A stretch of 64,000 nt of DNA from Chlamydia sp. BM-2023 (GCF_964023145.1 NZ_CAXIED010000001.1:310001-374000); one strand, 5' to 3'. Positions 44,993-54,822 are shown, counted from the stretch's first letter. Notes: a model not told the origin generated them from the sequence alone. Translations and numbers: made by a program.

Positions 44993-46044
44993 CGTGTTGT
45001 TTGTCGTAGTTGAATATTCATAGATTCTAGTAGGCCTATTTGTACTTTCTGTTCTTCAATAAGATGATAAGCACTAGAAATCACCTCTGATTCGTTATTG
45101 TTTAAAATTGCTTCATGTTCCTCTATGGCCTTTTGCAAACGCAAAATGTATTCTTCTTTTTCCTCTAAAGCCTCTTTAAAACCCGAGGTCTCAGCAGAAT
45201 ATTGCTTACGCAGCTCTTTCAGTTGTTCTTCTAAATGCAAATTAGTTTCCAATTCGCTAGTAAGCTCTTTTTGCAGCGTTTCTATACTTTGGCATAATCT
45301 TTGCCTTGTATTATTTACTACTTCGCTATGCTTTGTCTCTTGGGCAGAGAGTTCCCTCTCTAAAAACTGCATACGTTGTTTAGTAGCTTTATCTATGCCA
45401 TCCATTTCCTGCTGATGTTTGCTATCAAGTTGCATACGCAAACTTGTTTGTCTGACAACGTCAGCATAGGCCTCACTGACCTCTTTGTCTTTAGCATTTA
45501 AAATTGCAGCGTGTTCTTTTCGTAAACGCTTTATCTGCTCTTGCAATTGAAAAATTTCGTTATTTTTCTGAAGCAAAACACCATTGTCTACTTGAGAAGC
45601 AGCTTGTCCCCTCTCCTTTTCCAGTTGTAAAACTCGGAGTTCTGTACGCAGGGAAAGCGCCTCTGCTTCTGCGACGACTAGTTTTGTCAATAATTTGTCT
45701 ATTTCTTCATGAGAAGAAATAGAATGAGAAAGATCTTCGTTAACTTCTTGTTCTTTTGGAGGCCTCTCGTCAAAAACAGAGGCTCTGCGATAAGAAAAAT
45801 ACACGCCAACCATTACTAGCAAAGTGCTGGAAACAACAACAAAGCTTAAAAGAATAGCAGTTAATAACCCCATACTCTCTCCCAAGACAATGCAACTTGC
45901 AATGCTGGAAGCGATTACTAGGGTCCCAATAACCATTGCAACTATATTGACAATGGCCTGAGTATTAGTTCGGTCTACAGTTGTAGATACTACTTCTTGT
46001 CTTTCTACTGACTTGAAAGACAAGATTGCCTGCATACATTTCAT
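44971..46044 (-). CDS. TMH/Inc-like coiled-coil protein (gene aa), MKC subgroup
   Basis: 357 residues from ATG 46044 (MKCMQAILSFKSVERQE), which matches the MKC start of genes d and z; the frame to 46080 adds a hydrophobic stretch that would break the pattern. Helices at about 32-55 and 60-84. Coiled coil covers 95-350, rich in Glu, Gln and Leu, ending RQTTRKRTLSL. The last six codons and the stop are duplicated 200 bases downstream. It is separated from gene z by that duplication alone. No shared promoter. Confidence 0.84.
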   Translation of the reverse strand: MKCMQAILSFKSVERQEVVSTTVDRTNTQAIVNIVAMVIGTLVIASSIASCIVLGESMGLLTAILLSFVVVSSTLLVMVGVYFSYRRASVFDERPPKEQEVNEDLSHSISSHEEIDKLLTKLVVAEAEALSLRTELRVLQLEKERGQAASQVDNGVLLQKNNEIFQLQEQIKRLRKEHAAILNAKDKEVSEAYADVVRQTSLRMQLDSKHQQEMDGIDKATKQRMQFLERELSAQETKHSEVVNNTRQRLCQSIETLQKELTSELETNLHLEEQLKELRKQYSAETSGFKEALEEKEEYILRLQKAIEEHEAILNNNESEVISSAYHLIEEQKVQIGLLESMNIQLRQTTRKRTLSL

Positions 46045-46457
46045 AAAGAAACCTATAATAAAAATAGATAACTTGCACACGCTCGTCTTTGTAAAATATG
46101 AGTAAGTAAAGCGCTTGGAGATGGACAGCTCAGCAACAAGTTCTAAAAATCGATATATGCTAGGAATGTCCTCACTAAAGTGCGCAGCTTAAAAAGCTCC
46201 TTTTCTTAAGCAGGAGGTCTTTTACAGACCGCAAACCAAAAAATCGACAGAGTTTCACAAATTCTTAAGATTACTTGTACGTTGCTTATCGTTCGTTACT
46301 ATTGAGAATATCTCCCCCGCTCAGTATCTAAAGTAGACCTCAGTCTTTCGACAAAGGATTCCTGTAAAAATCTGACTTGCTATTCTATGACTAGTATTTT
46401 CCTCCATTTGATTGTTTGAACCATGATTTAACCTTAAGGTTAAATCCATCGTTTATT
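46045..46457. other. Intergenic region between genes aa and bb
   Basis: 413 bases. The perfect 22-base palindrome with arms GATTTAACCTT at 46425-46446 lies 11 bases past the bb stop. No T-run follows, so it may be an operator or a weak terminator. The promoter for aa is not obvious. No open frame of note. Confidence 0.5.
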
Positions 46458-47840
46458 CTATAAAACATCGGTTGAATCTTCCGATTCTCCCTCTGGATCG
46501 TTCAGTATTTCAGACATGACAACGCTATTTTCTATGCCCATGTCTATATTTTCAATATCAGCTCTAGAATAGGTGTTCGCCACTTTTAACACTCTCAGTC
46601 TATTTTTCAGGCACCGAATTTCTTCGTCTTTCTCTAATACAATACTTTCCAAAGCTAACAAACTACTTGCCTGATCTATAAGGGCCTCGCCTTCTTGAAT
46701 GGCTTTTTCTTTTAAATGGCTGATTTCCTCAGATTGCTGTGCAACGCGTTCTCTTAAAAACTCTAGCTCCTGTTGTTGCGTCCTAGCTTCTTGAGTGTTG
46801 CATTTCATAAGCATTGTCCTTAGTTGCTCTTCCTCATAGGAATTAGGGCTTTGACAGGACTCTCTTAATGTATCTAGGGCTTGTCCGTACTGTTCTCCCA
46901 AGTACATTTCAATATCCGCGAATACCCTTTGATAGAAAGCAACCTTCTGCTTTAACTTATGATTTTCTTCTTGTGTTGGGGTATCCTCAAACAAGTTCCC
47001 TCTCTCTATTCTCCGTCCTCTAATGAACGGTTCTTCCCTATTGAAAACATGGGCTCCTAAATTCCTTTCACCATTTTGTGACGAACGTAGCTTTAGAATT
47101 TGCTGTGTATTTTCTTTTTGTCTTAATAAGGAGTGGTCATAATCAGGAGCCATTCTTTGAAAATTCATAAGAACATGCAAATCAGAAATCTCCTGCAAAA
47201 TTTCTTCATAGCTCACCATAACATCAAGATATGCTTGGGATTTTTCTTTTAATAGAGAGGAACTGTTTTCCAATTCTTCTTTTTTTTTATCTCTAGAATC
47301 ACCGGACTTATCAAAATCCTCTAGAAGCCTCAAATAGCTTGCTCCTGCTCTCAAGTATGCATCTTTAACAGCATCTAAAAGAGCTTTTTCTGTGTTTCTT
47401 TTTTCAATAAGGCTGCGGTAATCTTCCCAACTGTGGGAACGTTCTTCGAGAACAACTTGTAACTGCTGTTCTATAGCGTCAGCCTGCTCTGAGCTATCTT
47501 TAGATTTATCTTCTTCAGACGTATCAATATAATTTCGAGAAGGGCGTCCAAAAGGAATCCATGATTTTGGCTTTAACGCACGGCATGTAAAACACCCCAT
47601 ACCAGAACTAAAAAGCAATACTCCTGAAGCTACACACAGCCCTACTATCATTATGGAACATATTAAACCCAGCTGTGATCCAAGCAATAGTACAGAAATT
47701 ATCGACCCTACGGCCAAACATAACCCAGTTAATACAGAAACAACAGCGGCTATAAAACGAACTCGCGAATCAAGAAAATTACAATATCGACCATCAGAGT
47801 TCTCCAATGTTACGCAGAAACAAGGAGAAGCAAACTTCAT
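46458..47840 (-). CDS. TMH/Inc-like coiled-coil protein (gene bb), MKC-type
   Basis: 460 residues from ATG 47840 (MKFASPCFCVTLENSDG). The longer frame to 47924 adds 28 cysteine-rich residues of doubtful reality. Helices at about 30-54 and 58-82 are followed by CFTCRALKPKSW, shared with gene d. Coiled coil covers 105-200 and 280-430 with a less regular middle. The tail is acidic (NDPEGESEDSTDVL). It is the first gene of the array, reading away from the divergent plus-strand trio. Confidence 0.84.
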   Translation of the reverse strand: MKFASPCFCVTLENSDGRYCNFLDSRVRFIAAVVSVLTGLCLAVGSIISVLLLGSQLGLICSIMIVGLCVASGVLLFSSGMGCFTCRALKPKSWIPFGRPSRNYIDTSEEDKSKDSSEQADAIEQQLQVVLEERSHSWEDYRSLIEKRNTEKALLDAVKDAYLRAGASYLRLLEDFDKSGDSRDKKKEELENSSSLLKEKSQAYLDVMVSYEEILQEISDLHVLMNFQRMAPDYDHSLLRQKENTQQILKLRSSQNGERNLGAHVFNREEPFIRGRRIERGNLFEDTPTQEENHKLKQKVAFYQRVFADIEMYLGEQYGQALDTLRESCQSPNSYEEEQLRTMLMKCNTQEARTQQQELEFLRERVAQQSEEISHLKEKAIQEGEALIDQASSLLALESIVLEKDEEIRCLKNRLRVLKVANTYSRADIENIDMGIENSVVMSEILNDPEGESEDSTDVL

Positions 47841-48385
47841 ATAAATCAACCAAACAGATAAACGGCTGGAGCATGGTACTTTCCCATACGATTTATTACA
47901 AGTTCTTTTATTACACGGGAGCAAGACATTTTTCCCACACCCTTAAAATCTTTCATAAGAAAAACATAAGAGTTCACTAGAAGAAATCTAGAAAATTCTT
48001 CGAACACAAAAAGTGGGTGAAATAATATGATGAGCTCTTCCACTTTTAAAGAGTGTAAGGTTTTCAGAACATTCTGAACTTAAAATTTTAATATTCGACT
48101 GTTCTAACTTTAACTCTTACTACAGATGAAAGATGAACCATTTTTCTTAGAGTGTTTCTTCATCTATGATTAGTAAATCTAAAATCTTAATAACGAAATA
48201 AGTCTATCATGATTACTCCGCGGCGCAAAAACGCGGAGACTATAAGAAGAGCTTCTTCATAAGAGCCCATTACCCAGTTTTTTAATTTTCGTTCCTTTTC
48301 GGTCTCATTTTCTAAAAACTTCAATCGCTATAGCAGCAATAAAAGAAGTAGAAACTCGTGAACCTCGTAAGCTTTGGGATCTTAT
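47841..48385. other. Divergent intergenic region, array to plus-strand trio
   Basis: 545 bases, AT-rich. Hairpin CTCCGCG-N9-CGCGGAG at 48215-48238 is the only GC-rich structure and has no T-run. It probably holds promoters for both directions; none is clear. The 65-codon minus-strand frame at 47846-48043 looks accidental. Confidence 0.5.
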
Positions 48386-49681
48386 ATGACAAACATCGTT
48401 CCCTATTGTTTTCCTCACTATTCTGTAGCGGCACACCCCGAGCCTTCTTTAAAACAGAACCTGCGCACAATAGCGCAAAAGATCACATGCCTAAAAATTT
48501 ATACATGTATAAAATCGGGGGTATTTCCATTTCTATGCGCAGATTCTGGGTCTGACCGATGGAGAATCGTTACAGCCTTTATTAGCACTGTTCTCATTAG
48601 CACGGTACTTCTACTCCTTCTCTACCCTTTTAAACTCGCTATTCTTGCTATCAGCCTATGCTTAAGGAATCCGGAGACACCCCCGCCTTCGCCTATGGAG
48701 CAGTTTTTAAATGAGCTGCAGCAAGTAATAAATGGCAAGCTCCACATTAACTTAGATGCCCTAAACTTAGTTCCTGAGGAATCAGCTTTTCTAAAATCAT
48801 TCCTACGTCCTACAAAACCCCAGTGGGAAGTCCAAGATTTAGCAAGAGAGATACTCGAACTGTATCCCGATACCCCTGAGCCCTGGCAAAAAATCATTGC
48901 TTATCTCTATAGCAAATTCTTACGAGAACCTATCGATGTTGCTGAGCTATCTTATGAAGGAGCTATGTTTTATTCTGTCCTGCAAAAACTAACCCAAACT
49001 CTGCAAAATCCAAATATTCCTAGAGAAAAGAAGCTTCAAATTCTTGAATATATAGGATCGTATTCAAATGCCTGCGCACCGACATGGATAGAGGTCATTT
49101 TTAGAGAACTAACGAACATCTACTGTCAACAAGAGGCAAACGCAACTGTCGTTTTAAACTACGTGCAGATGTTCAAGGAAAATCTTCTTCAGTCGTTAGT
49201 AAACCGATTTTCTGAAGAGTGGCACCACATCTCTAGCTTTAAGCATTACCATGGTATAGCCTTAGGGTTAAATACGAATGCTCTGGCTCGCATCCAATTT
49301 ACAAGCTACTTAATTCAAAAAAAACGCACCCTTTACGATCATCTCTATAAGAGATTCCTCGCTACATACAAACTGTCCCCAGAAAATCTTACTGAATATG
49401 TCCGTTGTCATATTTACGACTCCCCTCAAAATATAAAAAATGCCCTAGCGGCCTATCTATGTGAGCAGCTAAAGTTGTTAAACGTTGAAGAAAATGCTAT
49501 ATCCTCTGTCCTTTACTCAATTTTTTACGAAGAAAACTACGAGATCAACACTTGTGGAACCAATTTCATTTTAATCACCATGGGGATTCTAACTCCTCTC
49601 CAACAAACTTCCTCGGGAAAAATCTTACAACGACTTCACTCCGCAATTAATAAACAACTTAAAGAAAAATTAACAAGTTAA
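48386..49681 (+). CDS. Chlamydia-specific membrane protein, trio member 1
   Basis: 431 residues from ATG 48386. The frame opens four codons earlier at a TTG. A single long hydrophobic segment lies at about 60-90 (ISTVLISTVLLLLLYPFKL) followed by a proline-rich joint. The rest is helical, with three blocks shared by the next two genes: SYSNACAPTWIEVIFREL, EEWHHISSFKHYHGIALGL and FYEENYEINTCGTNFILITM. I recall chlamydia-only domains of unknown function (DUF1539/DUF1548) with such text, but cannot confirm. No catalytic motif is evident. A secreted or membrane effector is a guess. Confidence 0.8.
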   Translation: MTNIVPYCFPHYSVAAHPEPSLKQNLRTIAQKITCLKIYTCIKSGVFPFLCADSGSDRWRIVTAFISTVLISTVLLLLLYPFKLAILAISLCLRNPETPPPSPMEQFLNELQQVINGKLHINLDALNLVPEESAFLKSFLRPTKPQWEVQDLAREILELYPDTPEPWQKIIAYLYSKFLREPIDVAELSYEGAMFYSVLQKLTQTLQNPNIPREKKLQILEYIGSYSNACAPTWIEVIFRELTNIYCQQEANATVVLNYVQMFKENLLQSLVNRFSEEWHHISSFKHYHGIALGLNTNALARIQFTSYLIQKKRTLYDHLYKRFLATYKLSPENLTEYVRCHIYDSPQNIKNALAAYLCEQLKLLNVEENAISSVLYSIFYEENYEINTCGTNFILITMGILTPLQQTSSGKILQRLHSAINKQLKEKLTS

Positions 49682-49862
49682 TTTAAATCTTTTTAAAAAA
49701 AGATTAATAACAGTAAAAAAACCCCGTACTAACAACAACTTTATTAAATAAATCTTGCCAATAAAGATTATTATCTTTAGAATCTTTCGAGCGAAGCTTG
49801 AAGAGGCCAGTTTTTTAAGCCTCTTGACTCAACAATTATAGCTTTGCCTCCGAGGTAATTTT

Positions 49863-52800
49863 ATGTCATTGGGAAACAATCCTTTTAGCTCTGCAACTCC
49901 TACCCCAGTACGGCCGCAGGCTTTTCACTCCAATCCTATCAAGACGTTGAATCAAAGACTATCCTTTGAATCAATTTATGTTGGTTTATACACAAGAATA
50001 GGCTCATGTCTTGGACTGAATCAAGAGTCGCGCGAGGGACCAGGTTGGGTCTTCGCATTTATTTTCTCCGCTCTCATAACGATTGTTCTTTCCCTTCTTC
50101 TTCTTCCTATACGCCTAATCCTCCTAGGATTAAGCTGCTGCCCCTGCGCCTCTAGGCCCACTGATTTACAAGAGACTTTAATTCCACACATGTCTCCTCC
50201 GCATTCCCCTTCACCAATGCCAAGGCTCCTCCCTCAACCAGGATTCGGTCCAACTATACAAGAAAGATTCCCTGACTTCCACGCCCACCTGCCGGTTCCT
50301 CCACAAGCGGAACAAGAAGAACAGCCCGATAATCAAGATCAAATAGGTGATATTGCTGACATAGCCCTACAACCAGGAGCTGTACAGGCCCCTGAAGCAG
50401 CGGGAACGGGTGCTTTGATTATCCCCGAAGGACAAACCCTAGGAGACTTCCTAGGAGAACAATTACCAGATGTCCCTCTAGAGTCTATTGATTTAGCTGC
50501 TTTTGTTAGCACTGTCGTTCCTCTAGCAGATATTCCTCCTAACACAAACTTAGCAAATCTCCCAGCTAATCTCTTCTTCCCTGGAGGCGTATTTAACCCC
50601 CTATCTATCCCTCTTATCCCTCAAGACTTAGGGGCGGCCGCCGTCGCAGCTGGAGGCGTAGATGCTGATGAAGACTTATTAGATGATACCGCCGACACAA
50701 TCCCAGATCAAGCTGAAGAAGCCCAAGCCCTACAACCAGGAGCTGTACAGGCCCCTGAAGCAGCGGGAACGGGTGCTTTGATTATCCCTGAAGGACAAAC
50801 CCTAGGAGACTTCCTAAGAGAACAATTACCAAATACCCCCCTAGAGTCTATTGACTTAGCTGCTTTTGTTAGCAGGGTCATTCCTCTAACAGATATTCCT
50901 CCTAACACAAGTTTAGCAGACCTCTCAGCCAATCTTTTCTTCCCTGGAGGCTTATTTGATCCCCTATCTATTCCTCTCGTCCCTCAAGAATTTCAAGACT
51001 TGGGAGCCGTTGCCGCACCTGGAGGCGTAGATGAAGACCAGGACCAAGAGGATGCATTAGGTGATGCCATTTTCCAACCCCAGCCCTTAGCAACTCACGA
51101 TGAGGTTGCTCCTTTCCCACAAGAACAGACCTTGGGCGACTACCTAAGAGCACTGTTACCAGGGACCCCGGTTGAAACTATTAATGTGAGTGAGATCGTT
51201 AGTAGAGTCGTCTCACTAAATGAGATCCCCGATGGCATGGATTTATTAACCCTCCCAGCTAACCTCTTCTTCTCTGAAGATGCTCCGCTTGATCCTCAGT
51301 CCATCTCCTACGGAGCAGAAGGAACTCAAGGTGCAGAAGTTCCAATTCCTGCTAATGTCACAGCAGGAGAATTTGTAAGACAATTCCCCGAACACATTCG
51401 TGAAGACTTAATGGAAATGGCAATAGATAATGCGGGAATTTTACGTATTATTGATCGGCGTGTTATTACATGGCGCTCTATTCGTGACTTCCCGGCAAGA
51501 CTAATTTTCGGCGGCCCCACTATACCCACCCCCGTGGGAAGAGAACTTCCTGCTCCTATAGAGCAAACTCAAGATGACCTTGCCCCAGAAGAAGAAGGTG
51601 CTGTTGGTGGAGTAGAAGAAGGTGCTGTTGGCGGCGCAGTGGCGCAAGAACCTTTATTCCCAGAAGCCAGCCCACAAGAAAAAAGACAAGCATATATAAG
51701 AGTCCAGGATGAGTTTACTCAAGAACTTCTAAGAAAATCACCAAAAACATGGGGATTTTTAGATGGTTTGAATAGTGCTATCGGTTCGTTATCTACACAA
51801 GCTGAATTACGCAATAACATGGCGAACATAATCCAGACTTTTGCCAACCCAACACGAGAAGACGATATTAACGATGAAATGCGGGATCTAGCTCAAGCCT
51901 GCTTATTTGAGCTATTCAACGTCTTGAATAATGCAGCTCTTTTAGAAGGGGATAAAATCCAAATACTGGAACAAATTCCACAACATCAACGTTCGATTAA
52001 CCCAACCTTGATTCTAGAGATATTGCTCCAAGAATTACTCGCTGTACGATTCCTAGAAACCTCAGGGGGCATTGTTATTAGAACCGAAGAAGAAAGAAGG
52101 GCAGCTGAAATCGAGCTTGTTCGCAGATTCATACCTCCGTTGAATGCAAATGCAACTCCCGCTGAAGCCACAACATATACCCAACAACTGCGCGATCACC
52201 TTTCTCGTCCAATGTGCCTACAAATGAACGCCTTACACCTCGCCCCTCAGACCAGCCCCTTCCTAGATGCCGTGACAGCAGGTTCTCCTGAATGGCCGAC
52301 TTTCCAAACAGAACTTCTAGACACTATGGAAACTCTCCTCACAGGTCAAAGAGACGCTACGCAAGATCTCCGCGCAGAGCGAAGAGACGCTAACAATCTA
52401 AGAAGTCTAAGGTATATGGTGTCAGGGCTATCATCTCCTACAACTAGCATTACCGCCGGTAGCGTCGTTAATGCAGTACAGACCCGCACCACGATGTATC
52501 TATTCTATCGGTTTTTAATAAACCCCCAAATCGACAATGATAGAAAACTATCTGCACTGAGACACCTAGCCTCTTATAGCGGTAGGTGCCCTCCTACATG
52601 GGTCCACGTTGCTTCTGAAGAATTACAAGCGGTGATGAACCAAACTGGAGAAACATCAAATATAATACTTACTTGGGTACAGGCCTTCAAAAATGGTCTA
52701 GTAGAATCAATCTTCGTAAACGAACATCAGTGGCACATAAAAACAGCATTCAAAAGAGTTCGTGGAGCCGAATTCGGACTGAACACCGGCATGATAGACA

Positions 52801-53162
52801 ATTATGGAAGAGAGTTAACAGGAAGAAATTATGACGATCAACACGCTACCTCCAGCACAAACTTGACGCGTCTTTACGGTGAAAGTACTCAAGAGTTGAT
52901 AGGCGCTGTTTTCGATAGTGCTTGCGAAGGAAGTTCCGATCAACACACCGCTTTAAGAGACACCGTATTAAGGGACCTAGAACTTGCCAATATACCTGAA
53001 GGAAACCGTGCGGACATCATGGAAGACATTTTCTTCGATGCAGAAAACGATTACAGACCTACCAGACTCTGCATAATCTACCTACTCCTAAAAGAAGGCA
53101 TCCTTACTCTTAGCACGACAGTTGTTACACCGACAAATGAAAACCCTACCAACCCATCATAG
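49863..53162 (+). CDS. Chlamydia-specific repeat protein, trio member 2
   Basis: 1099 residues. N-terminal ~50 polar residues, a hydrophobic segment (about 58-92, FIFSALITIVLSLLLLPIRL), then an acidic Pro/Gln linker. From about 165 to 570 come three clear copies and one worn copy of a ~110-121-residue unit with GQTLGDFL, ESIDLAAFVS and ANLFFPGG. A Glu/Gly linker follows (EEGAVGGVEEGAVGG). The last ~450 residues contain the domain shared with its neighbours (SGRCPPTWVHVASEEL, WHIKTAFKRVRGAEFGL). The repeats look like a stalk or binding module. The terminator hairpin is at 53186. Function unknown. Confidence 0.82.
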   Translation: MSLGNNPFSSATPTPVRPQAFHSNPIKTLNQRLSFESIYVGLYTRIGSCLGLNQESREGPGWVFAFIFSALITIVLSLLLLPIRLILLGLSCCPCASRPTDLQETLIPHMSPPHSPSPMPRLLPQPGFGPTIQERFPDFHAHLPVPPQAEQEEQPDNQDQIGDIADIALQPGAVQAPEAAGTGALIIPEGQTLGDFLGEQLPDVPLESIDLAAFVSTVVPLADIPPNTNLANLPANLFFPGGVFNPLSIPLIPQDLGAAAVAAGGVDADEDLLDDTADTIPDQAEEAQALQPGAVQAPEAAGTGALIIPEGQTLGDFLREQLPNTPLESIDLAAFVSRVIPLTDIPPNTSLADLSANLFFPGGLFDPLSIPLVPQEFQDLGAVAAPGGVDEDQDQEDALGDAIFQPQPLATHDEVAPFPQEQTLGDYLRALLPGTPVETINVSEIVSRVVSLNEIPDGMDLLTLPANLFFSEDAPLDPQSISYGAEGTQGAEVPIPANVTAGEFVRQFPEHIREDLMEMAIDNAGILRIIDRRVITWRSIRDFPARLIFGGPTIPTPVGRELPAPIEQTQDDLAPEEEGAVGGVEEGAVGGAVAQEPLFPEASPQEKRQAYIRVQDEFTQELLRKSPKTWGFLDGLNSAIGSLSTQAELRNNMANIIQTFANPTREDDINDEMRDLAQACLFELFNVLNNAALLEGDKIQILEQIPQHQRSINPTLILEILLQELLAVRFLETSGGIVIRTEEERRAAEIELVRRFIPPLNANATPAEATTYTQQLRDHLSRPMCLQMNALHLAPQTSPFLDAVTAGSPEWPTFQTELLDTMETLLTGQRDATQDLRAERRDANNLRSLRYMVSGLSSPTTSITAGSVVNAVQTRTTMYLFYRFLINPQIDNDRKLSALRHLASYSGRCPPTWVHVASEELQAVMNQTGETSNIILTWVQAFKNGLVESIFVNEHQWHIKTAFKRVRGAEFGLNTGMIDNYGRELTGRNYDDQHATSSTNLTRLYGESTQELIGAVFDSACEGSSDQHTALRDTVLRDLELANIPEGNRADIMEDIFFDAENDYRPTRLCIIYLLLKEGILTLSTTVVTPTNENPTNPS
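50364..51063 (+). repeat. Large coding tandem repeats in trio member 2
   Basis: Two adjacent units with a period of 363 bases (121 codons), the second beginning near 50727. The first ~60 bases of the units are identical and the rest differ at scattered sites. A third unit starts about 330 bases later (GAACAGACCTTGGGCGAC at 51123) and is more diverged. Confidence 0.9.
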
Positions 53163-53463
53163 ATCTTCTCTCTAAAATCCGGTAGAGCGCTGTAAATAAG
53201 CAATTACAGCGCTTCTGCTTCTTATCATATATAAAAAAAAATCTAATTTCTTATACTATCTCTCATACCTATGGTATCCCACCTTCCGCAAGAACAAAAA
53301 AAAGATTTTACTTATTTTTATTAATAAAACAAAAAGCAATCTTTTTAATTGCAAAACCCCACATAAACAAGACAAAGGCTAAAAACTTTTAAATTATAAT
53401 AAAAATAAATTCGTGATAAAATTGTGTAGTTAAACATTTGAAGGTAACTCACGAACATAGCCT
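53163..53463. other. Intergenic region between trio members 2 and 3
   Basis: 301 bases: a terminator at the left end, then very AT-rich sequence with a TATAAT at 53395-53400 that could be a -10 for member 3, but no matching -35. Confidence 0.45.
53186..53215 (+). terminator. Terminator of trio member 2
   Basis: AGCGCTGTAA, loop ATAAGCAA, TTACAGCGCT, then a pyrimidine-rich but interrupted T-tail. Confidence 0.7.
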
Positions 53464-54822
53464 ATGAGCGTTTTCCTTTCTCCAAATCACTCTGAAACGA
53501 GCACAATAGAGGCACCTCCTCCATCATGTCGCACACGTATGATCAGTGTTGCTGATAAAATTAGCTTCTGCTTTCTATTCAGAAAAATTTTTCAAAGTAT
53601 CCTTGTTGCCTTAAGCCTGGAGCATCCCAGGTGTTGTATACAGGCCTGCTTAGTTGTCTTATCGTTCATTTTTTCTGTCCTTCTCGCCCTAGCTATTTTT
53701 ATTCTATTGCTTCCCCTAAAATTAATCCTATTGGCGATTTCATGTTCATTCCACGTACCTCCCGAGGAAGCTCCTACCCCAATTGAGATTCTCAAGCCTT
53801 CAGCTCCTCTAATTCCAAAAAGAAAAGAGGAACCAGCGATTCCCGAACTCATACTCTCCCCAGAAGATCTAGAATTATTTTTAAACTCTATAAAAACAAA
53901 CATTCAGGAAATATTAAGCGGGGAATTTCAGGTAAATATGGCTCCACAAGCCTTATCTCTATCTCCTGCGCCCTCTGTTTTCTTAGATAGGTTGGCAAAT
54001 ACTTCCCCGGGGCAACAATGCGATTATGATGAGTTAGAGGCCGCGATTCGTCAATTAGGCAGTTGGAATTCTTCTTGGAACGCCATGCTCTCCTATTTCA
54101 CGGAACTGCTAGATGAGGATCCGTCCCATCCAGATCAAGCTACCTTCCCAATTATTATGCACCACCTTCTGTTAGCTTTAGAAGACCCCTCCCTCTCTAA
54201 TGAAGGAAAAATTGCTGCCCTTGCAGAAATTTCTTCTTATGGCCACTCTTGCAAACCCACATGGGCAGAAAGTACCGTCCGCTCTATTAATAATCTCTAC
54301 AGCAAAAGAGACACCGGACAAGACCAGCTATTGTTGTGGGTACAGATGTTTAAAGAGAATCTGCTTTCAGAACAGCAGCTCATCCTTAGTACACCTAAAG
54401 GAAGGGCAACAGAAAATGAATGGCATCAAATTAACGGTCTTAAATCTATTTTTGGGAAACAATTTGGTTTAATGACGGATCACCTAAACAGCAATCTTGA
54501 TAAACTCACCCTACGTCAGGCTCTAACAAACCCCCAGGATAGGCAACAATGCATGCAACTTAAACAGCGATTTGAATCTGTCTATGCTCAATCTTCCACA
54601 CGACTCGTAAAGTTTGTTCATGATGCATTTTTAGCGTCCTCCCCTGAAATACAGACATCTATCACCGATTACCTTCTTCTGACTCTCAAAAACCTTTTAA
54701 ATATCCCGGGAAGACATTACGTTGATCTTGCTTTAGAATGTTTCTACGATGAAAATTGTGAACTCACTCCACAGGGAATGGCCTATATCCTTTATTCCTT
54801 AGGAATTCTAAAGCCATACTAA
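53464..54822 (+). CDS. Chlamydia-specific membrane protein, trio member 3
   Basis: 452 residues. Ser/Pro-rich start, a hydrophobic segment at about 58-90 (FIFSVLLALAIFILLLPLKL), a proline-rich joint (PPEEAPTPIEIL), then the helical domain common to the trio: SYGHSCKPTWAESTVRS, EWHQINGLKSIFGKQFGL, FYDENCELTPQGMAYILY. It has no internal repeats. The C-terminal domain is nearer in length to member 1, so member 2 looks like the same protein with a repeat region inserted between membrane segment and domain. It ends convergently with pmpD across a strong two-way terminator. Confidence 0.8.
   Translation: MSVFLSPNHSETSTIEAPPPSCRTRMISVADKISFCFLFRKIFQSILVALSLEHPRCCIQACLVVLSFIFSVLLALAIFILLLPLKLILLAISCSFHVPPEEAPTPIEILKPSAPLIPKRKEEPAIPELILSPEDLELFLNSIKTNIQEILSGEFQVNMAPQALSLSPAPSVFLDRLANTSPGQQCDYDELEAAIRQLGSWNSSWNAMLSYFTELLDEDPSHPDQATFPIIMHHLLLALEDPSLSNEGKIAALAEISSYGHSCKPTWAESTVRSINNLYSKRDTGQDQLLLWVQMFKENLLSEQQLILSTPKGRATENEWHQINGLKSIFGKQFGLMTDHLNSNLDKLTLRQALTNPQDRQQCMQLKQRFESVYAQSSTRLVKFVHDAFLASSPEIQTSITDYLLLTLKNLLNIPGRHYVDLALECFYDENCELTPQGMAYILYSLGILKPY

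Noticed and set aside
47846..48043. 65-codon minus-strand frame upstream of gene bb
   Set aside because: No similarity to array members and no promoter; probably chance in an AT-rich spacer.
48215..48238. GC-rich hairpin before the plus-strand trio as a terminator
   Set aside because: No T-run on either side and far from any stop codon.
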